Source: Bacteroidales bacterium | Lineage (GTDB): Bacteria; Bacteroidota; Bacteroidia; Bacteroidales; UBA932 | Direction of reading: 5' to 3' | Length of the DNA: 64,000 bases | Assembly: GCA_017458265.1 (NCBI GenBank) | Contig: JAFTFV010000040.1 | Span: 62,001 to 126,000 of the forward strand | In this document: piece after piece, positions 48,319 through 58,959 of the stretch | Numbering within the stretch: position 1 is the first letter of the stretch | Layout: the number at the start of each line of letters is the position of its first letter | Program-made: the position numbers and the translations under genes | The notes under the pieces: generated by a model | Told to the model about the DNA's origin: nothing | Databases searched by the model: none | The model's input: only the letters and a program-made list of their open reading frames with translations

Positions 48319-51300
48319 ATGAAACTAAAAACAACGCTTGCGATTGTCCTTGCCTGCTTCCTGTGTTTCGGAGTGGGTATAACCGCAGTGGCACAGAAAG
48401 CGTCCCCGGTCAGCGGGCGTGTGGTTGATTCTGCCGGTGAGCCCCTGATTGGCGTTGCAATCACCGTTCAGGGTGCATCTACAGTGGGTACAATCACCGA
48501 CCTTGACGGTAACTTCACGATTACCGCGCCGCAAGGAGCTACACTTCTTTTCTCTTCCCTTGGTTTTCAAGACACATCACTCAGAATAGATGGCCGCAAG
48601 GATATTGTGGTTGTCATGCAGGAAGATTCTGAACTGCTCTCTGAAGTGGTCGTCGTCGGTTATGGCGTCCAGAAGAAAGAGAGCGTAGTGGGTGCCATTA
48701 CGCAGGTGAAGGGTGAAAGCCTGGTGAATTCTGGTATGTCCAATATCACCAATGCCATCGGTGGCAAACTTTCCGGTGTCACAACCTTGCAGACTTCCGG
48801 CCAGCCTGGAGAAAATGATGCCGAAATCATCATCCGCGGCGTTTCGTCCTTCTCCAATTCCGCACCATTGGTGCTGGTTGACGGCGTTGAAAGAGACTTC
48901 TCATCTATAGACCCGAATGAGGTTTCCAACATTTCAGTCTTGAAGGATGCTTCTGCAACGGCGGTATTCGGCGCCAAGGGTGCAAACGGTGTCATAATCG
49001 TTACAACCAAGAGCGGTCTTGAGGGCAAGCCCAAGATGGATTTCTCCTATTCTTCCGGTTTCTCAAGCCCGATTAATACGCCAAGGCACGTGGATTCCTA
49101 TACTACGATGAGTCTCCTGAATACGGCGATGATGAACGACCAGTTGTTCTCGTCGATGGCTTCAGAGCGGGTCCTTGAAGAGTACAGGAATCCTTCATCG
49201 GCCCTTAATTCCCTGCGCTATCCGGATGTTGACTGGTTGAGGGAGATGACAAGGAGTTTTGCTCCTACCATAAATGCGAACGTGAATATATCGGGCGGTA
49301 CCGACTTTGTCAAGTACTTCACTTCCATAGGCTATACCTACGAGGGCTCCATATTCAAGGGGTACAACGACGGGAAAGTGGATTCCGGTTACAAATACTC
49401 CAGAGTGAACTTCCGAACCAATCTGGATTTCAATGTCACTTCTTCCACTCTGGTGTCAATCAAACTTGGAGGAAATGTCGGCATTAAGAATAAGCCTCAG
49501 CCTCAGGATGGGGACGAAGGCATGTGGAAGTACATCTTCGGCAGTTCATCGGCAAAATTCCCCATGTATTATCCCGCATGGGTGCTTGAGCAGGTTCCGG
49601 ATCCCAATTATCCTCTGGACAGCGGAGACCGTCTCATCAGCGAGGCCGACCAGACCACAGGCAACCCCTACTACCAGATGATGAAGGGCAGTTTCATCGA
49701 GCTCACGGACACAAAGGTTTTCTCCGACCTCATTGCAAACCAGAAGCTGGATTTCATTACACCGGGCCTTTCGGTGCAGGCGAAGGTTTCGCTGAGCACC
49801 TACTATAAATATTCTACTCTCCGCACAGAATACAACCGCCCCAGCTGGTATCTGGATTTCACCCGTCTGGATGAGGGGCAGAATCCATGGAGAAGGACTG
49901 GTGACACAGGCTACTATTTTGTGCCGAATCCCCTTTATACAAATGCAGACAATGCACTTCAGGGCGGCTACTATCTGGACCTCTACTACGATGCTTCGGT
50001 AAACTACAACCGTACGTTTGGCAATCATACAGTGACGGGACTGTTCCTTTTCAACCGCCAGGAGCAGGACAAGGGCTCGGACTTCCCTTATTATAATGAG
50101 GCGCTGGTGGCCCGCGCGACTTATGACTATGGCCACAAATATCTGGTGGAGGTGAACATGGGTTATACCGGCTCTGAGAGGTTCTCCCCCGAGAACCGTT
50201 TCGGTTTCTTCCCTTCCGGGGCCATCGGCTGGGTGGCATCTGAAGAGAAATTCTTCAAACCTATCAAGAAATGGTTCTCCAAGCTCAAATTCCGTTATTC
50301 CGACGGTCTTGTGGGAAGCGACTATGCCAACAACCGCTGGCTTTATATCAGTGAGTTTTCCAAGGATGCGAACGGATATATCGTTGAGGATAAAGGAGCC
50401 AATCAATTCGTTCAGTGGGAACAGGCCAGAAAGAGGGACCTCGGTATTGAAATGGCCTTCTTTGACCATGCCCTAACCTTCAACATGGATCTTTTCGACG
50501 AGCACCGTGACAAGATGCTCATCTCCGTTGACAACAATACTCCCATGTGGGTTGGAAACACCTCCAAGGAACTGAACAAGGGCGAGATCAAGAAGCACGG
50601 CATTGAGTTGGAAGCCAGCTACAATCATACCGTAAACCAGAACCTCAAGCTCTTCGTAGGAGGTAACTTCTCATTCAACGAGAACAGGATTCTATATGCC
50701 GATGATGCCCCTTTTGCGCTTTCTCACCAGCGCAAAATCGGAACCCCGCTTGGAGCACAGCTCAGCGGAGTGTACATGTCTGGAGACGGGTATCTTTCCA
50801 GCGTGGATGACATTCACTCCAATATCCTTCCCGGTTCTGTAAGCGACGTGGTCATCGGTGACTACAAGTTCCTTGACTACACTGCCGACGGCATCATAGA
50901 CCGTGACGACCTTGCCCGCATGGAAGGTTCCCTGTATCCTCCAATCGCTTATGGTTTCAACTTCGGAGCCAAATGGAAAGGCTTCGACCTTAATGTCCAG
51001 TTCCAGGGCTATGGTCAGAAATGGGTCATATATGACCAGATGTATCAGTGGGAATTCTACAAGGGCAATTACAGGACCCACCTTTCATCCCTCGATTATT
51101 GGACTCCTGAAAACCGTGATGCTACTCATGGAGCGGTCCACTATTCTGCATCTTCCTTTGTGAACATGTCCTGGTCGGGATACAACGAAAGCGCAACTAC
51201 CGGCGGTTACAACGCCAAAATCATGGGTCAGTCCTGGCGCCGTGCCGACTATCTCAGACTCAAGGAGGTTTCGCTTTCTTATACTCTTGACGGAAAAGCC

Positions 51301-51465
51301 GTGAAGAACTTCCTTGGTGTGAAGTCCCTCAGGGCTTATATCACAGGTAACAACCTTCTCACCTTCACCGACCTCCTTGAAGGCGATCCTGAAAGCAAGT
51401 ATCTTGTATGGGGAGATTATCCGCATATGCGTACAATTAAAATCGGTGTACAGATTGGAATGTAA
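48319..51465 (+). CDS. susC: SusC/RagA-family TonB-dependent outer-membrane transporter
   Basis: 1048 residues from ATG 48319. A signal peptide (ending AVAQ) is followed by a carboxypeptidase-regulatory-like domain (VSGRVVDSAGEPLIGVAITV), the TonB box EVVVVGYGVQ, the plug (NAIGGKLSGVTTLQTSGQPG, and LVDGVERDFSSIDPNEVSNI) and a 22-strand barrel ending GVQIGM. It imports oligosaccharides across the outer membrane with the SusD lipoprotein as lid. It is the first gene of a co-oriented run through 63.2 kb. Confidence 0.96.
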   Translation: MKLKTTLAIVLACFLCFGVGITAVAQKASPVSGRVVDSAGEPLIGVAITVQGASTVGTITDLDGNFTITAPQGATLLFSSLGFQDTSLRIDGRKDIVVVMQEDSELLSEVVVVGYGVQKKESVVGAITQVKGESLVNSGMSNITNAIGGKLSGVTTLQTSGQPGENDAEIIIRGVSSFSNSAPLVLVDGVERDFSSIDPNEVSNISVLKDASATAVFGAKGANGVIIVTTKSGLEGKPKMDFSYSSGFSSPINTPRHVDSYTTMSLLNTAMMNDQLFSSMASERVLEEYRNPSSALNSLRYPDVDWLREMTRSFAPTINANVNISGGTDFVKYFTSIGYTYEGSIFKGYNDGKVDSGYKYSRVNFRTNLDFNVTSSTLVSIKLGGNVGIKNKPQPQDGDEGMWKYIFGSSSAKFPMYYPAWVLEQVPDPNYPLDSGDRLISEADQTTGNPYYQMMKGSFIELTDTKVFSDLIANQKLDFITPGLSVQAKVSLSTYYKYSTLRTEYNRPSWYLDFTRLDEGQNPWRRTGDTGYYFVPNPLYTNADNALQGGYYLDLYYDASVNYNRTFGNHTVTGLFLFNRQEQDKGSDFPYYNEALVARATYDYGHKYLVEVNMGYTGSERFSPENRFGFFPSGAIGWVASEEKFFKPIKKWFSKLKFRYSDGLVGSDYANNRWLYISEFSKDANGYIVEDKGANQFVQWEQARKRDLGIEMAFFDHALTFNMDLFDEHRDKMLISVDNNTPMWVGNTSKELNKGEIKKHGIELEASYNHTVNQNLKLFVGGNFSFNENRILYADDAPFALSHQRKIGTPLGAQLSGVYMSGDGYLSSVDDIHSNILPGSVSDVVIGDYKFLDYTADGIIDRDDLARMEGSLYPPIAYGFNFGAKWKGFDLNVQFQGYGQKWVIYDQMYQWEFYKGNYRTHLSSLDYWTPENRDATHGAVHYSASSFVNMSWSGYNESATTGGYNAKIMGQSWRRADYLRLKEVSLSYTLDGKAVKNFLGVKSLRAYITGNNLLTFTDLLEGDPESKYLVWGDYPHMRTIKIGVQIGM

Positions 51466-51480
51466 AAAGGATTCTGCGCT

Positions 51481-53331
51481 ATGAAAAAGAACACGTTACA
51501 TATAATTCTGTCACTTTTTGTGATTCTTGCCGGCACCACGTCATGCCTCAAGGGATATCTTGACCGGGCACCGGAAGCCGGACTTTCCGACAGCGACGTA
51601 TTTACGAAGTACGCCAATTTCAAGAGCTATTTTTACAGCGTATATAACGGCGCAAACTTCACTCTCCGGGCCCATTATCCGATGTGGTTTCATGGAAACA
51701 ACCAGAAACTTACACTTGAGGCGCTTACGGATATGTGTGACATGTCCCGAATCCAGAGGGCGCAGCCCGGAAAGATGGGAGACGGTTCGACACTTATCTG
51801 GGCTGTAGGATACAATGATGAATCGGCATCCCGTACTGCGAAAGTCACATATTCCTGGAAAATAATCCGCGTTTGCAATACTGCGATAGCAAACATCGAC
51901 AGGATACAGGATGCAACCGCGCAGGAGAAGGAAGACCTTCTTGCACAGGCATACTTCGTGAGGGGCTACTGCCACTTTGAGCTGTTCCGCCTCTATGGCT
52001 CTTTGCCTTATATCGACAAAGTGCTGGGCGCGAATGACGAATGGGACCTCCCCCGTCTTGAAGACGTGGAGTTTTGTAAGAGATGTGCCGATGACTTCCA
52101 GACCGCTGCCGACCACTTCAAGTCTGCCGCTCTCATGAGAAGGGATCCCGTAAGCGGCTCCGGTCATCTTGCGGCAACGGATCAAGACAAGCCCAATGGC
52201 GTAACCGCCTTAGCTTTCAAGGGCCGAGCTCTACTCTATGCGGCATCTCCGCTCAGCAATACCACCAATGATTCTGAACTATGGAAGGAAGCGGCCGCGG
52301 CTAACTGGGAGGCGCTTAACCAGGCTTTGGCGAATGGTTTTATCCTTCTGCCGTTTGCAAATTATACCAATAATTTCTACGGGACGAAGTACACGGACGA
52401 GCAACTCTGGGCATACACTACCGGAAGCACGACTAACTACAATAACGACCGCGTTCAGGCCTTTGTGGGATATCCTTTCTCCAATAATGCCTTCAGCAGC
52501 GCCCAGTGCCCCACACAGAATTTCGTGGATAAGTTCGAGACAAAAAACGGTTATCCGCTTAACACTGAAGCAGACCGCGCCGCGGCAGTTGCTGCAGGGG
52601 AATACAACGAACAGAATCCATTCAAGGACCGTGATCCCCGTTTTGGCGCAGTGGTTATTTACAACCAGAAGGACCTCCGCGGATATGGCGCAGCATCGCT
52701 TTATGTAAATGAGGACGGCTCTCTGCCTACAGAGTCGCTCCTCCGTAAAAGGGAAGGCTCCACAGATGGAGTCTCCGAAACATTCTACTACGAACAGAAG
52801 CGCACCGGCAACCTTTCCAGCAAAGGAGAACAGAATGTGATTCTGACAGATCCCATCATCCGCCTTGCCGAGGTGTATCTGAACTACGCCGAGGCGGTCA
52901 ACGAGGCTTACGGTCCGTCGGGAAGCGCTCCCGGTGCAAACCTTACTGCTGTTGAGGCTGTGAATACGGTCCGCGAGAGGGCGGGAATGCCGGGCGTTCT
53001 TTCGCAGTATACCGGCAGTGCCGATGCTTTCCGTGACCGCATCAAGAACGAGAGAGCCGTCGAACTCTGTTTTGAGGGCTATCATTACTACTGCGACATC
53101 CGCCGCTGGAAAGACGCCCCTGCAATCGGCCGTTCAAGGCTTTACGGCCTCAGGGCGACGAAACTCTCCGGCGGAGCGACCTCCGCTTATCCTACTGGTT
53201 TCCGATATGAGCGCTTCGCTCTTCCGGAGAACCGCCAGATTGCATGGAAGAACGATGGTATGTACTACATACAGTTCCAGACCAGCGACCTCCTGAAAAT
53301 GAAGAATTACACTCCTAACCAGACCTGGTAA
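51481..53331 (+). CDS. susD: SusD/RagB-family glycan-binding lipoprotein
   Basis: 616 residues with lipobox TTSC. The helical TPR-like scaffold is shown by AQAYFVRGYCHFELFRLYGS and by LAEVYLNYAEAVNEAYG, and the usual C-terminal region by RIKNERAVELCFEGYHYYCD, RRWKDAP and FALPENRQIAWK. It caps the upstream SusC transporter and binds the incoming glycan at the cell surface. It starts 15 bp after the susC stop and ends 1 nt before the second susC-like gene. Confidence 0.95.
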   Translation: MKKNTLHIILSLFVILAGTTSCLKGYLDRAPEAGLSDSDVFTKYANFKSYFYSVYNGANFTLRAHYPMWFHGNNQKLTLEALTDMCDMSRIQRAQPGKMGDGSTLIWAVGYNDESASRTAKVTYSWKIIRVCNTAIANIDRIQDATAQEKEDLLAQAYFVRGYCHFELFRLYGSLPYIDKVLGANDEWDLPRLEDVEFCKRCADDFQTAADHFKSAALMRRDPVSGSGHLAATDQDKPNGVTALAFKGRALLYAASPLSNTTNDSELWKEAAAANWEALNQALANGFILLPFANYTNNFYGTKYTDEQLWAYTTGSTTNYNNDRVQAFVGYPFSNNAFSSAQCPTQNFVDKFETKNGYPLNTEADRAAAVAAGEYNEQNPFKDRDPRFGAVVIYNQKDLRGYGAASLYVNEDGSLPTESLLRKREGSTDGVSETFYYEQKRTGNLSSKGEQNVILTDPIIRLAEVYLNYAEAVNEAYGPSGSAPGANLTAVEAVNTVRERAGMPGVLSQYTGSADAFRDRIKNERAVELCFEGYHYYCDIRRWKDAPAIGRSRLYGLRATKLSGGATSAYPTGFRYERFALPENRQIAWKNDGMYYIQFQTSDLLKMKNYTPNQTW

Positions 53332-53332
53332 T

Positions 53333-56143
53333 ATGAGAAAGACAGTTATATCCATACTTCTTGCAATGGTGCCTGTGCTTCTCGCAGCCCAGGAAAAAAT
53401 CCCTGTTCCGCATGGGGAACAGGCCGACAGCCTCTCTACCGGCAGCACTATAGTCATAAGCGGTGCCCAGCTGGAGAAATACTCTTCTTCCGATGTCAGG
53501 AACATCCTTACGGCAATTGCAGCCGGGGTCGAGGTATCGGAACGTTTTGGCGGCCCCGGGGTGTCTGCGATGGAGCATATCGGCCAGTACGGTGCTGCGT
53601 ATAAGACCACGATATCCGTCCGCGGGAAATCTCCCATGTATATGATAGACGACATTCCCGTGAATATTGACGAAACCATGCTGGATGCCCGCCAGATCGA
53701 GTCCGTTACAATAGTGAGGGATCCCGTGGAAAAGGCCATGTACGGTCCGTCGGCAGCAAACGGAATCATCTACATCAAGACTAAGACAGGTTTTTCCGGG
53801 AAACGTTATCTCCGGGTAGATTTCGAACAGGGCGTAAACGTGGTGGATAAATTCCCTGAATATGTAAGTGGTGCCGATTACGCCCGCCTTAACAATATTG
53901 CGAGGGCGGCGAGCGGCCTGGAGCCACTGTATACCCGCACGGACGTTTATTCTTACGAAAAGGGAGACGCATACGACCTGATGTATCCCAATGTGGATTA
54001 TCGCTCGATGATGCTTAAAAAGGCAATGAGCTATACCGGAGCCTCCGTTTCATCGGCAGGCGGGTCCGACCATGTGAAGTATAACACCTACCTTGGTTAT
54101 ACCGGAGAGGACGATATCTTCAAGATTGGCCCGGAGGCCCGCTTTGACAGGGTCAACATCAATGCAAATCTCTCAGTTGACCTCAATGAGTATGTGACCG
54201 CGCGCTTTGGAATCATTACCGCCATGGGGCTCAGGAACTCACCTGACTATGGCTACAGTTCAGACTATACCGGAGCGCTTGGCGTTACAGAATTTCCCGA
54301 CCTTCTGAGCGACATAAACACCATTCCGGCAATCTCCTTCCCCATTTATGCGAATAATGACGAGGCGCTGGAGTCTCCGTGGTATGCGGTGTCGGCCCTT
54401 TACACGTCCAACCCGTATGCTAACCTCACCCAGAACGGCTATTACAAGGAAACCACGCGCAAGGGTCTCTTCAATCTTGCCCTGGACGTGGACCTTTCTC
54501 CTGTTCTTCCCGGCCTCAAGTCGCACACTTATGCGGCATTCGATGCCACGAATGTGGTCAGGATCGGCCAGGAGGAGGATTATGCGGCATACATAGTCCA
54601 GAAGGGTATTGACGAGTACGGCAAGGATACCGTCATCCCCGTGCAGAGCGGCAGCCACAGCGTGAAACTCATGTCGGCCGACATCAAGCTCCTGGACTAC
54701 TTCTCCAACCGTTATTACCTGGTTCAGAAGTTTTCCTTTGACAGGAAGTGGGGCAGGAATTCCCTTGCTCTCCGTGCCGATTACATGATAACAAAGCGCT
54801 CCCAGAAATTCATTACGGAGCATCGACGTGAAATGAATTTTGGCTTTGGCGGAACGTACGCCTACGATGGCAGATACATTTTCCAGGCTGCTTTGAATGA
54901 GCATGGAACATATTCCCTCCTCAAGGCGTGGTCATTCTCTCCTACCGTGGGCGCGGCATGGGTCGTCTCCAAGGAGCCGTTCATGCAGGGAAGCAAGGTG
55001 ATAGACTATCTTAAGCTCCGTGTGCAGGGAGGACTGCTCCGATATGACAGTGCAACATCGGCAAACAGGGATATCGACAATTATCACTGGGATAACAGCG
55101 GCCAGCGCTTTGGCCCGTACTCTTCGAATCAGTGGTTCGGCAGTGCCGTGAGCACATCGTCTGACAGGGTATATGCATCCATGCTGGGTAATCCCAACCT
55201 TGAGCTGGAACTTCGCAAGGAGTTCACCGCGGGAGTGGATGCAAAGGCATTTGGGAAACGCCTGAACTTGAGTGTCAACTATTATTATTCCCTTTCCGAC
55301 GGCATTATCACCGAACTTCAGAACGTCCTTCCCCTTGTTGCCGGTATATCAAGCGGCTCGCTTTGGATGAATTACAATGTGACAAGCTATAAGGGAGCAG
55401 AACTGTCTTTTGACTGGTCTGACCATGTCGGCAAACTGTTCTATCGTGTTGGTGCCTGGGGCGCGACAAACCTGTCCAATGTTATTAAGGTGGACGAGCA
55501 GACTTATGCCGATGCTTATCGCTCAAAGGTGGGTTATCCCACTACGGCAATTTGGGGTTTAAAGTATGTGGGGCAGTTCGCTTCCGATGCAGAGGCGGCA
55601 GCTGAAAACCAGGCGTTTGACGATGAACTCAAGGCCGGTGACTTCAAGTATCAGGACATGAACGGCGACGGAATGATCGATGACAGCGATATCTGCGTTA
55701 TAGGCGACACCAATCCAAAGCTCATATATGGCCTGAACCTATATCTGAAGTATGGCAATTGGGACCTTACGCTCACCGGTACAGGACGCGCTTTTGCCGA
55801 TGTCGCCCTTACGAGCAGTTATTTCTGGAACGGCTGGGGAGATGGAAACTATTCGGCCTATACAATGCGTCATGCCGGCGACCCCGGCGCACCCCGCCTG
55901 ACATATTACAAGGTAAACAACAACTTCAAGACCTCTACATACTGGCTCAGGGACGGTAGTTTCTTCAAGATTCAGACTCTTGAGCTTGGTTATGACTTTC
56001 CTAAGGTGAGGCTCTTTGTACGTGCCAATAACCTTCTTACCCTTAGCAGTCTGCCGGATGTGGACCCGGAATCCACATCGGCAGGTCTTACGAACTATCC
56101 ACTTATGAAGACTTTCGTGGGCGGTGTAAAACTGACATTCTGA
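53333..56143 (+). CDS. susC: Second SusC-like TonB-dependent transporter, without N-terminal regulatory domain
   Basis: 936 residues. The signal peptide ends LLAAQ, and the plug starts soon after (VISGAQLEKYSSSDVRNILT, YMIDDIPVNIDETMLDARQI, MYGPSAANGIIYIKTK). The carboxypeptidase-like domain of normal SusC is absent, making it about 110 residues shorter. The barrel ends TFVGGVKLTF. It contains a calcium-loop-like DMNGDGMIDDSDI near residue 780, usual in the family. The pairing with its own SusD (56158) makes this a tandem double-transporter locus, so two related glycans or two fragment sizes may be taken up. Confidence 0.93.
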   Translation: MRKTVISILLAMVPVLLAAQEKIPVPHGEQADSLSTGSTIVISGAQLEKYSSSDVRNILTAIAAGVEVSERFGGPGVSAMEHIGQYGAAYKTTISVRGKSPMYMIDDIPVNIDETMLDARQIESVTIVRDPVEKAMYGPSAANGIIYIKTKTGFSGKRYLRVDFEQGVNVVDKFPEYVSGADYARLNNIARAASGLEPLYTRTDVYSYEKGDAYDLMYPNVDYRSMMLKKAMSYTGASVSSAGGSDHVKYNTYLGYTGEDDIFKIGPEARFDRVNINANLSVDLNEYVTARFGIITAMGLRNSPDYGYSSDYTGALGVTEFPDLLSDINTIPAISFPIYANNDEALESPWYAVSALYTSNPYANLTQNGYYKETTRKGLFNLALDVDLSPVLPGLKSHTYAAFDATNVVRIGQEEDYAAYIVQKGIDEYGKDTVIPVQSGSHSVKLMSADIKLLDYFSNRYYLVQKFSFDRKWGRNSLALRADYMITKRSQKFITEHRREMNFGFGGTYAYDGRYIFQAALNEHGTYSLLKAWSFSPTVGAAWVVSKEPFMQGSKVIDYLKLRVQGGLLRYDSATSANRDIDNYHWDNSGQRFGPYSSNQWFGSAVSTSSDRVYASMLGNPNLELELRKEFTAGVDAKAFGKRLNLSVNYYYSLSDGIITELQNVLPLVAGISSGSLWMNYNVTSYKGAELSFDWSDHVGKLFYRVGAWGATNLSNVIKVDEQTYADAYRSKVGYPTTAIWGLKYVGQFASDAEAAAENQAFDDELKAGDFKYQDMNGDGMIDDSDICVIGDTNPKLIYGLNLYLKYGNWDLTLTGTGRAFADVALTSSYFWNGWGDGNYSAYTMRHAGDPGAPRLTYYKVNNNFKTSTYWLRDGSFFKIQTLELGYDFPKVRLFVRANNLLTLSSLPDVDPESTSAGLTNYPLMKTFVGGVKLTF

Positions 56144-56157
56144 TGGAGGACGGAGCT

Positions 56158-57960
56158 ATGAAAAAAGGATTTGTAATTACAATAATCGCTCTTGCAGCCG
56201 CTTCTTGTACCGGTTTCCTGGAGCCGTATCCCAGCGCTGTCCGCTCTGAAGAATACGTGCTTTCCAATCCTACTACGCTTACAGGCCTGATAGGCGAATG
56301 TTATGAGTATATGTCCAAAAACTACGACAACAACGAGGGCGCTTTCCTGGACTGCGCAACCGACAATGCCGTAAGGACGTCCCTCACAGACGGAATCACC
56401 CGTTTTGCAACCGGCCTTGCATCTCCGAACAATGACCTGTTCCAGACTTATTGGGAAAGGGATTACAAAGGGATTTATAATGTCAACCTGTTTTTCAAGG
56501 ATGACGCAGGCCGCAAAGTGACCTATATGCTGGACTCCCACCTTAATGAACTCCTGACCAAGCGTCTTATCGGTGAGGCCTTCGCACTCAGGGCATGGTT
56601 CCAGTATGACCTTCTGCAGAAATTCGGCGGGCGTTCGGTAGATGGAGATCTTCTTGGATTCCCCATCATGCTTGAGCCCGTGAAGATTTGGGAAATGAGC
56701 CCCGATGAGATTTCGAAACTTGAATTCAAGAGGGCGTCATACGAAGACTGCGTGAAACAGATTGTTGCCGACTGTGACAGCGCCTACAAATATCTTCCCA
56801 TCGCGCACAGGAACTTCCTGGTAGATAATACAGCTGACCTTACAGTCCTGGGCTCTCAGAACTGGGGAAGGATGGACGGAATCACGACTGTCGCAATCAA
56901 GGCCCTTACTTATTTGACATGGGCCAGCCCCCGTTTCAATCCTGACAATGATACTGAACGTTGGCAAAAAGCCGCGGAGTTTGCTCTTGAGGTGATGAAT
57001 TTCAAGGAAACAGTGGATAACGTTTCCGGCGGATTCAACCGCATGAAGTCCGTGAACTGGTTCAGCCCCAATGACCCGGAAATAGTTTTCGCATCCCGCT
57101 ACAGCGACGGAAGCGAGGCTATGGAAAAGGCGTTCTGGCCCGGCGGCTTCCAGGGAAACGGCCAGGTGGGCGCCACCCAGGATCTCGTAGATGCATTCGG
57201 CATGGCCGACGGCTATCCCGTGGGCAAGTCCCCGACCTATACCTTCGACCCTTCAAATCCTTATGAGAACCGGGATCCCAGGCTTAACAGCATAATCTTC
57301 TATAATGACCGCTCAGTCTCTACCGGCTCTTCAGGAAGGACATACACCTTTGAGAACTGGACAGGCGGCAAAGATGCGGCCGGGGCCGATTCAAAGAATT
57401 CCCGCACCAACTATCATGTAAAGAAGTTTGTCTATATGTGCCTCAACTGGTCCGAGAGCACCGTAAACCGCATGCCTCATACCAAGTTCTTCATCCGTTG
57501 GACGCATATGGCCCTGGCATTTGCCGAGGCCGCCAATGAAGTAGGCGGGCCAAACTGCAGCATAGGCGGCCATACACCTGTTGAGGTGATGGGGTGGATC
57601 CGTTCAAGGGCAACATATGATGGTGCCACAGGCATTTCAGATGACCGTTATCTTGAAGATGTCGCCATTGCCGGAACCGCGGCTTTCCGCGAATTCATAC
57701 ATAATGAGCGTCGCATTGAGACTTGCTTTGAAGGTCTGCGTTTCTTTGACCTTCGTCGGTGGAGTACAACTCTTGGCCCTTTGAATGCCCCGGTCCATGG
57801 TGTAACCGTTACCCGCCTTTCCAATGGCGACTTCTCTTATGACTTTGATACCGTGGTGGAAAGGAGGACCTTCACGTCGGCCTATCTCCCCATACCGTAC
57901 AAGGAAGTCAGAAATATCAGTGGTCTTGCCCAGAATGAGGGCTGGGAAAGCTGGCAGTAA
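56158..57960 (+). CDS. susD: Second SusD-like lipoprotein
   Basis: 600 residues from ATG 56158, preceded by GGAGG at 56146-56150; an upstream in-frame ATG at 56143 overlaps the previous stop. Lipobox AASC. SusD traits are LIGEAFALRAWFQYDLLQKF, WTHMALAFAEAANEVGG, then RRIETCFEGLRFFDLRRWS and YLPIPYKEVRNI. It is predicted to partner the transporter encoded immediately upstream. Sequence similarity to the first SusD is limited to the scaffold, suggesting a different glycan or a different binding face. Confidence 0.95.
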   Translation: MKKGFVITIIALAAASCTGFLEPYPSAVRSEEYVLSNPTTLTGLIGECYEYMSKNYDNNEGAFLDCATDNAVRTSLTDGITRFATGLASPNNDLFQTYWERDYKGIYNVNLFFKDDAGRKVTYMLDSHLNELLTKRLIGEAFALRAWFQYDLLQKFGGRSVDGDLLGFPIMLEPVKIWEMSPDEISKLEFKRASYEDCVKQIVADCDSAYKYLPIAHRNFLVDNTADLTVLGSQNWGRMDGITTVAIKALTYLTWASPRFNPDNDTERWQKAAEFALEVMNFKETVDNVSGGFNRMKSVNWFSPNDPEIVFASRYSDGSEAMEKAFWPGGFQGNGQVGATQDLVDAFGMADGYPVGKSPTYTFDPSNPYENRDPRLNSIIFYNDRSVSTGSSGRTYTFENWTGGKDAAGADSKNSRTNYHVKKFVYMCLNWSESTVNRMPHTKFFIRWTHMALAFAEAANEVGGPNCSIGGHTPVEVMGWIRSRATYDGATGISDDRYLEDVAIAGTAAFREFIHNERRIETCFEGLRFFDLRRWSTTLGPLNAPVHGVTVTRLSNGDFSYDFDTVVERRTFTSAYLPIPYKEVRNISGLAQNEGWESWQ

Positions 57961-58955
57961 TGATTATGGATATGAAGAAAGTACTTTACATATTATTAGC
58001 CTCCGCCGCAGTAGCGTCGTGTTATGATAAGTATATCATCGACTATGATGTCCAGGCGGTGGGATTTGCAAATCAGACCGATGTCCGCAGCGTGGTGGTG
58101 GGTGAAAGCATGAGTTTTTCCACGGGTGTTGCGCTTGGCGGCGTCATCGCAAACGAGGAGAACCGCAAGGTGGATTTCCAGGTGGATTATTCCCTTGTCG
58201 GTAAGGAAACGCTTGATGCCATGAAGGTCCACACCTTCTCATATATTCAGAATCTATATTCCGGTTTGGATGCTATTCTCCCGCTTCCTGCAGGGATGTA
58301 TACACTTACCACCAAGGGTGGAGTGAGCGGCCAGGCTGTCATTCCCAAGGGGGAGCATCTTGGCAAGATAGAAATCGGCATAAAGGATGAATTCCTGGCC
58401 GATGATGCCAACCTTCTTCCAAGGTATGTCATACCCCTCCGTATCACCGACGGGCACGGCCTGAGCCTCATGGAAGGAAAGACAACAACGGTCATTGGGG
58501 TCCGCTTCGAAAACATGCTCTTCGGAAACTGGTGGCACGGCGGCGTTGCCGTGGCCCTTGATGAATCCGGAGCGGAGACAGACAGGGTGACCTACGCCCT
58601 TGAAATCCCACAGGCCGATACCCGTGTGTGGACACTGACGACTGTTTCTCCTCATTCGGTTGTCACCAATGCCGTGGCCGGAGAGCTGAATGGTTCTACC
58701 TCCCAGATGAAACTCACGCTGGAAGAAGACGGACAGATTACTATTGAAAGCCTTCCGGGCGCGACATATACGGTTTCCCCCGACGGCGAAAGCCGTTACA
58801 ACAAGGCAAAGCTTCTGCAAAACAGGGAACTCTATCTAAGCTACAAGTACACTTCTGGTGACAAGGAGTGGCATGTAAAGGATACCCTCCGCTTCCGTAA
58901 CCGTCTGCGTGACGGCGTAAATGAATGGCAGGATGAAAATCAGGAAAACTATTGA
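57960..58955 (+). CDS. DUF1735-type surface lipoprotein of the PUL
   Basis: 331 residues. The start overlaps the preceding stop (TAATG); in-frame ATGs at 57966 and 57972 are also possible. Lipobox VASC. The first 160 residues (VVVGESMSFSTGVALGGVIAN and VIPKGEHLGKIEIGI, DDANLLPRYVIPLRIT) fit DUF1735, a beta-sandwich found in surface glycan-binding proteins next to SusCD. The rest is a second beta domain (WWHGGVAVALDE to SYKYTSGDKEWHV). It probably binds polysaccharide at the surface as the SusE/F-position protein. Confidence 0.85.
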   Translation: MIMDMKKVLYILLASAAVASCYDKYIIDYDVQAVGFANQTDVRSVVVGESMSFSTGVALGGVIANEENRKVDFQVDYSLVGKETLDAMKVHTFSYIQNLYSGLDAILPLPAGMYTLTTKGGVSGQAVIPKGEHLGKIEIGIKDEFLADDANLLPRYVIPLRITDGHGLSLMEGKTTTVIGVRFENMLFGNWWHGGVAVALDESGAETDRVTYALEIPQADTRVWTLTTVSPHSVVTNAVAGELNGSTSQMKLTLEEDGQITIESLPGATYTVSPDGESRYNKAKLLQNRELYLSYKYTSGDKEWHVKDTLRFRNRLRDGVNEWQDENQENY

Positions 58956-58959
58956 TGCA

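Noticed and set aside
53333..56143. Second susC as a truncated pseudogene
   Set aside because: It has its own signal peptide, plug and full barrel end; only the optional N-terminal domain is missing.
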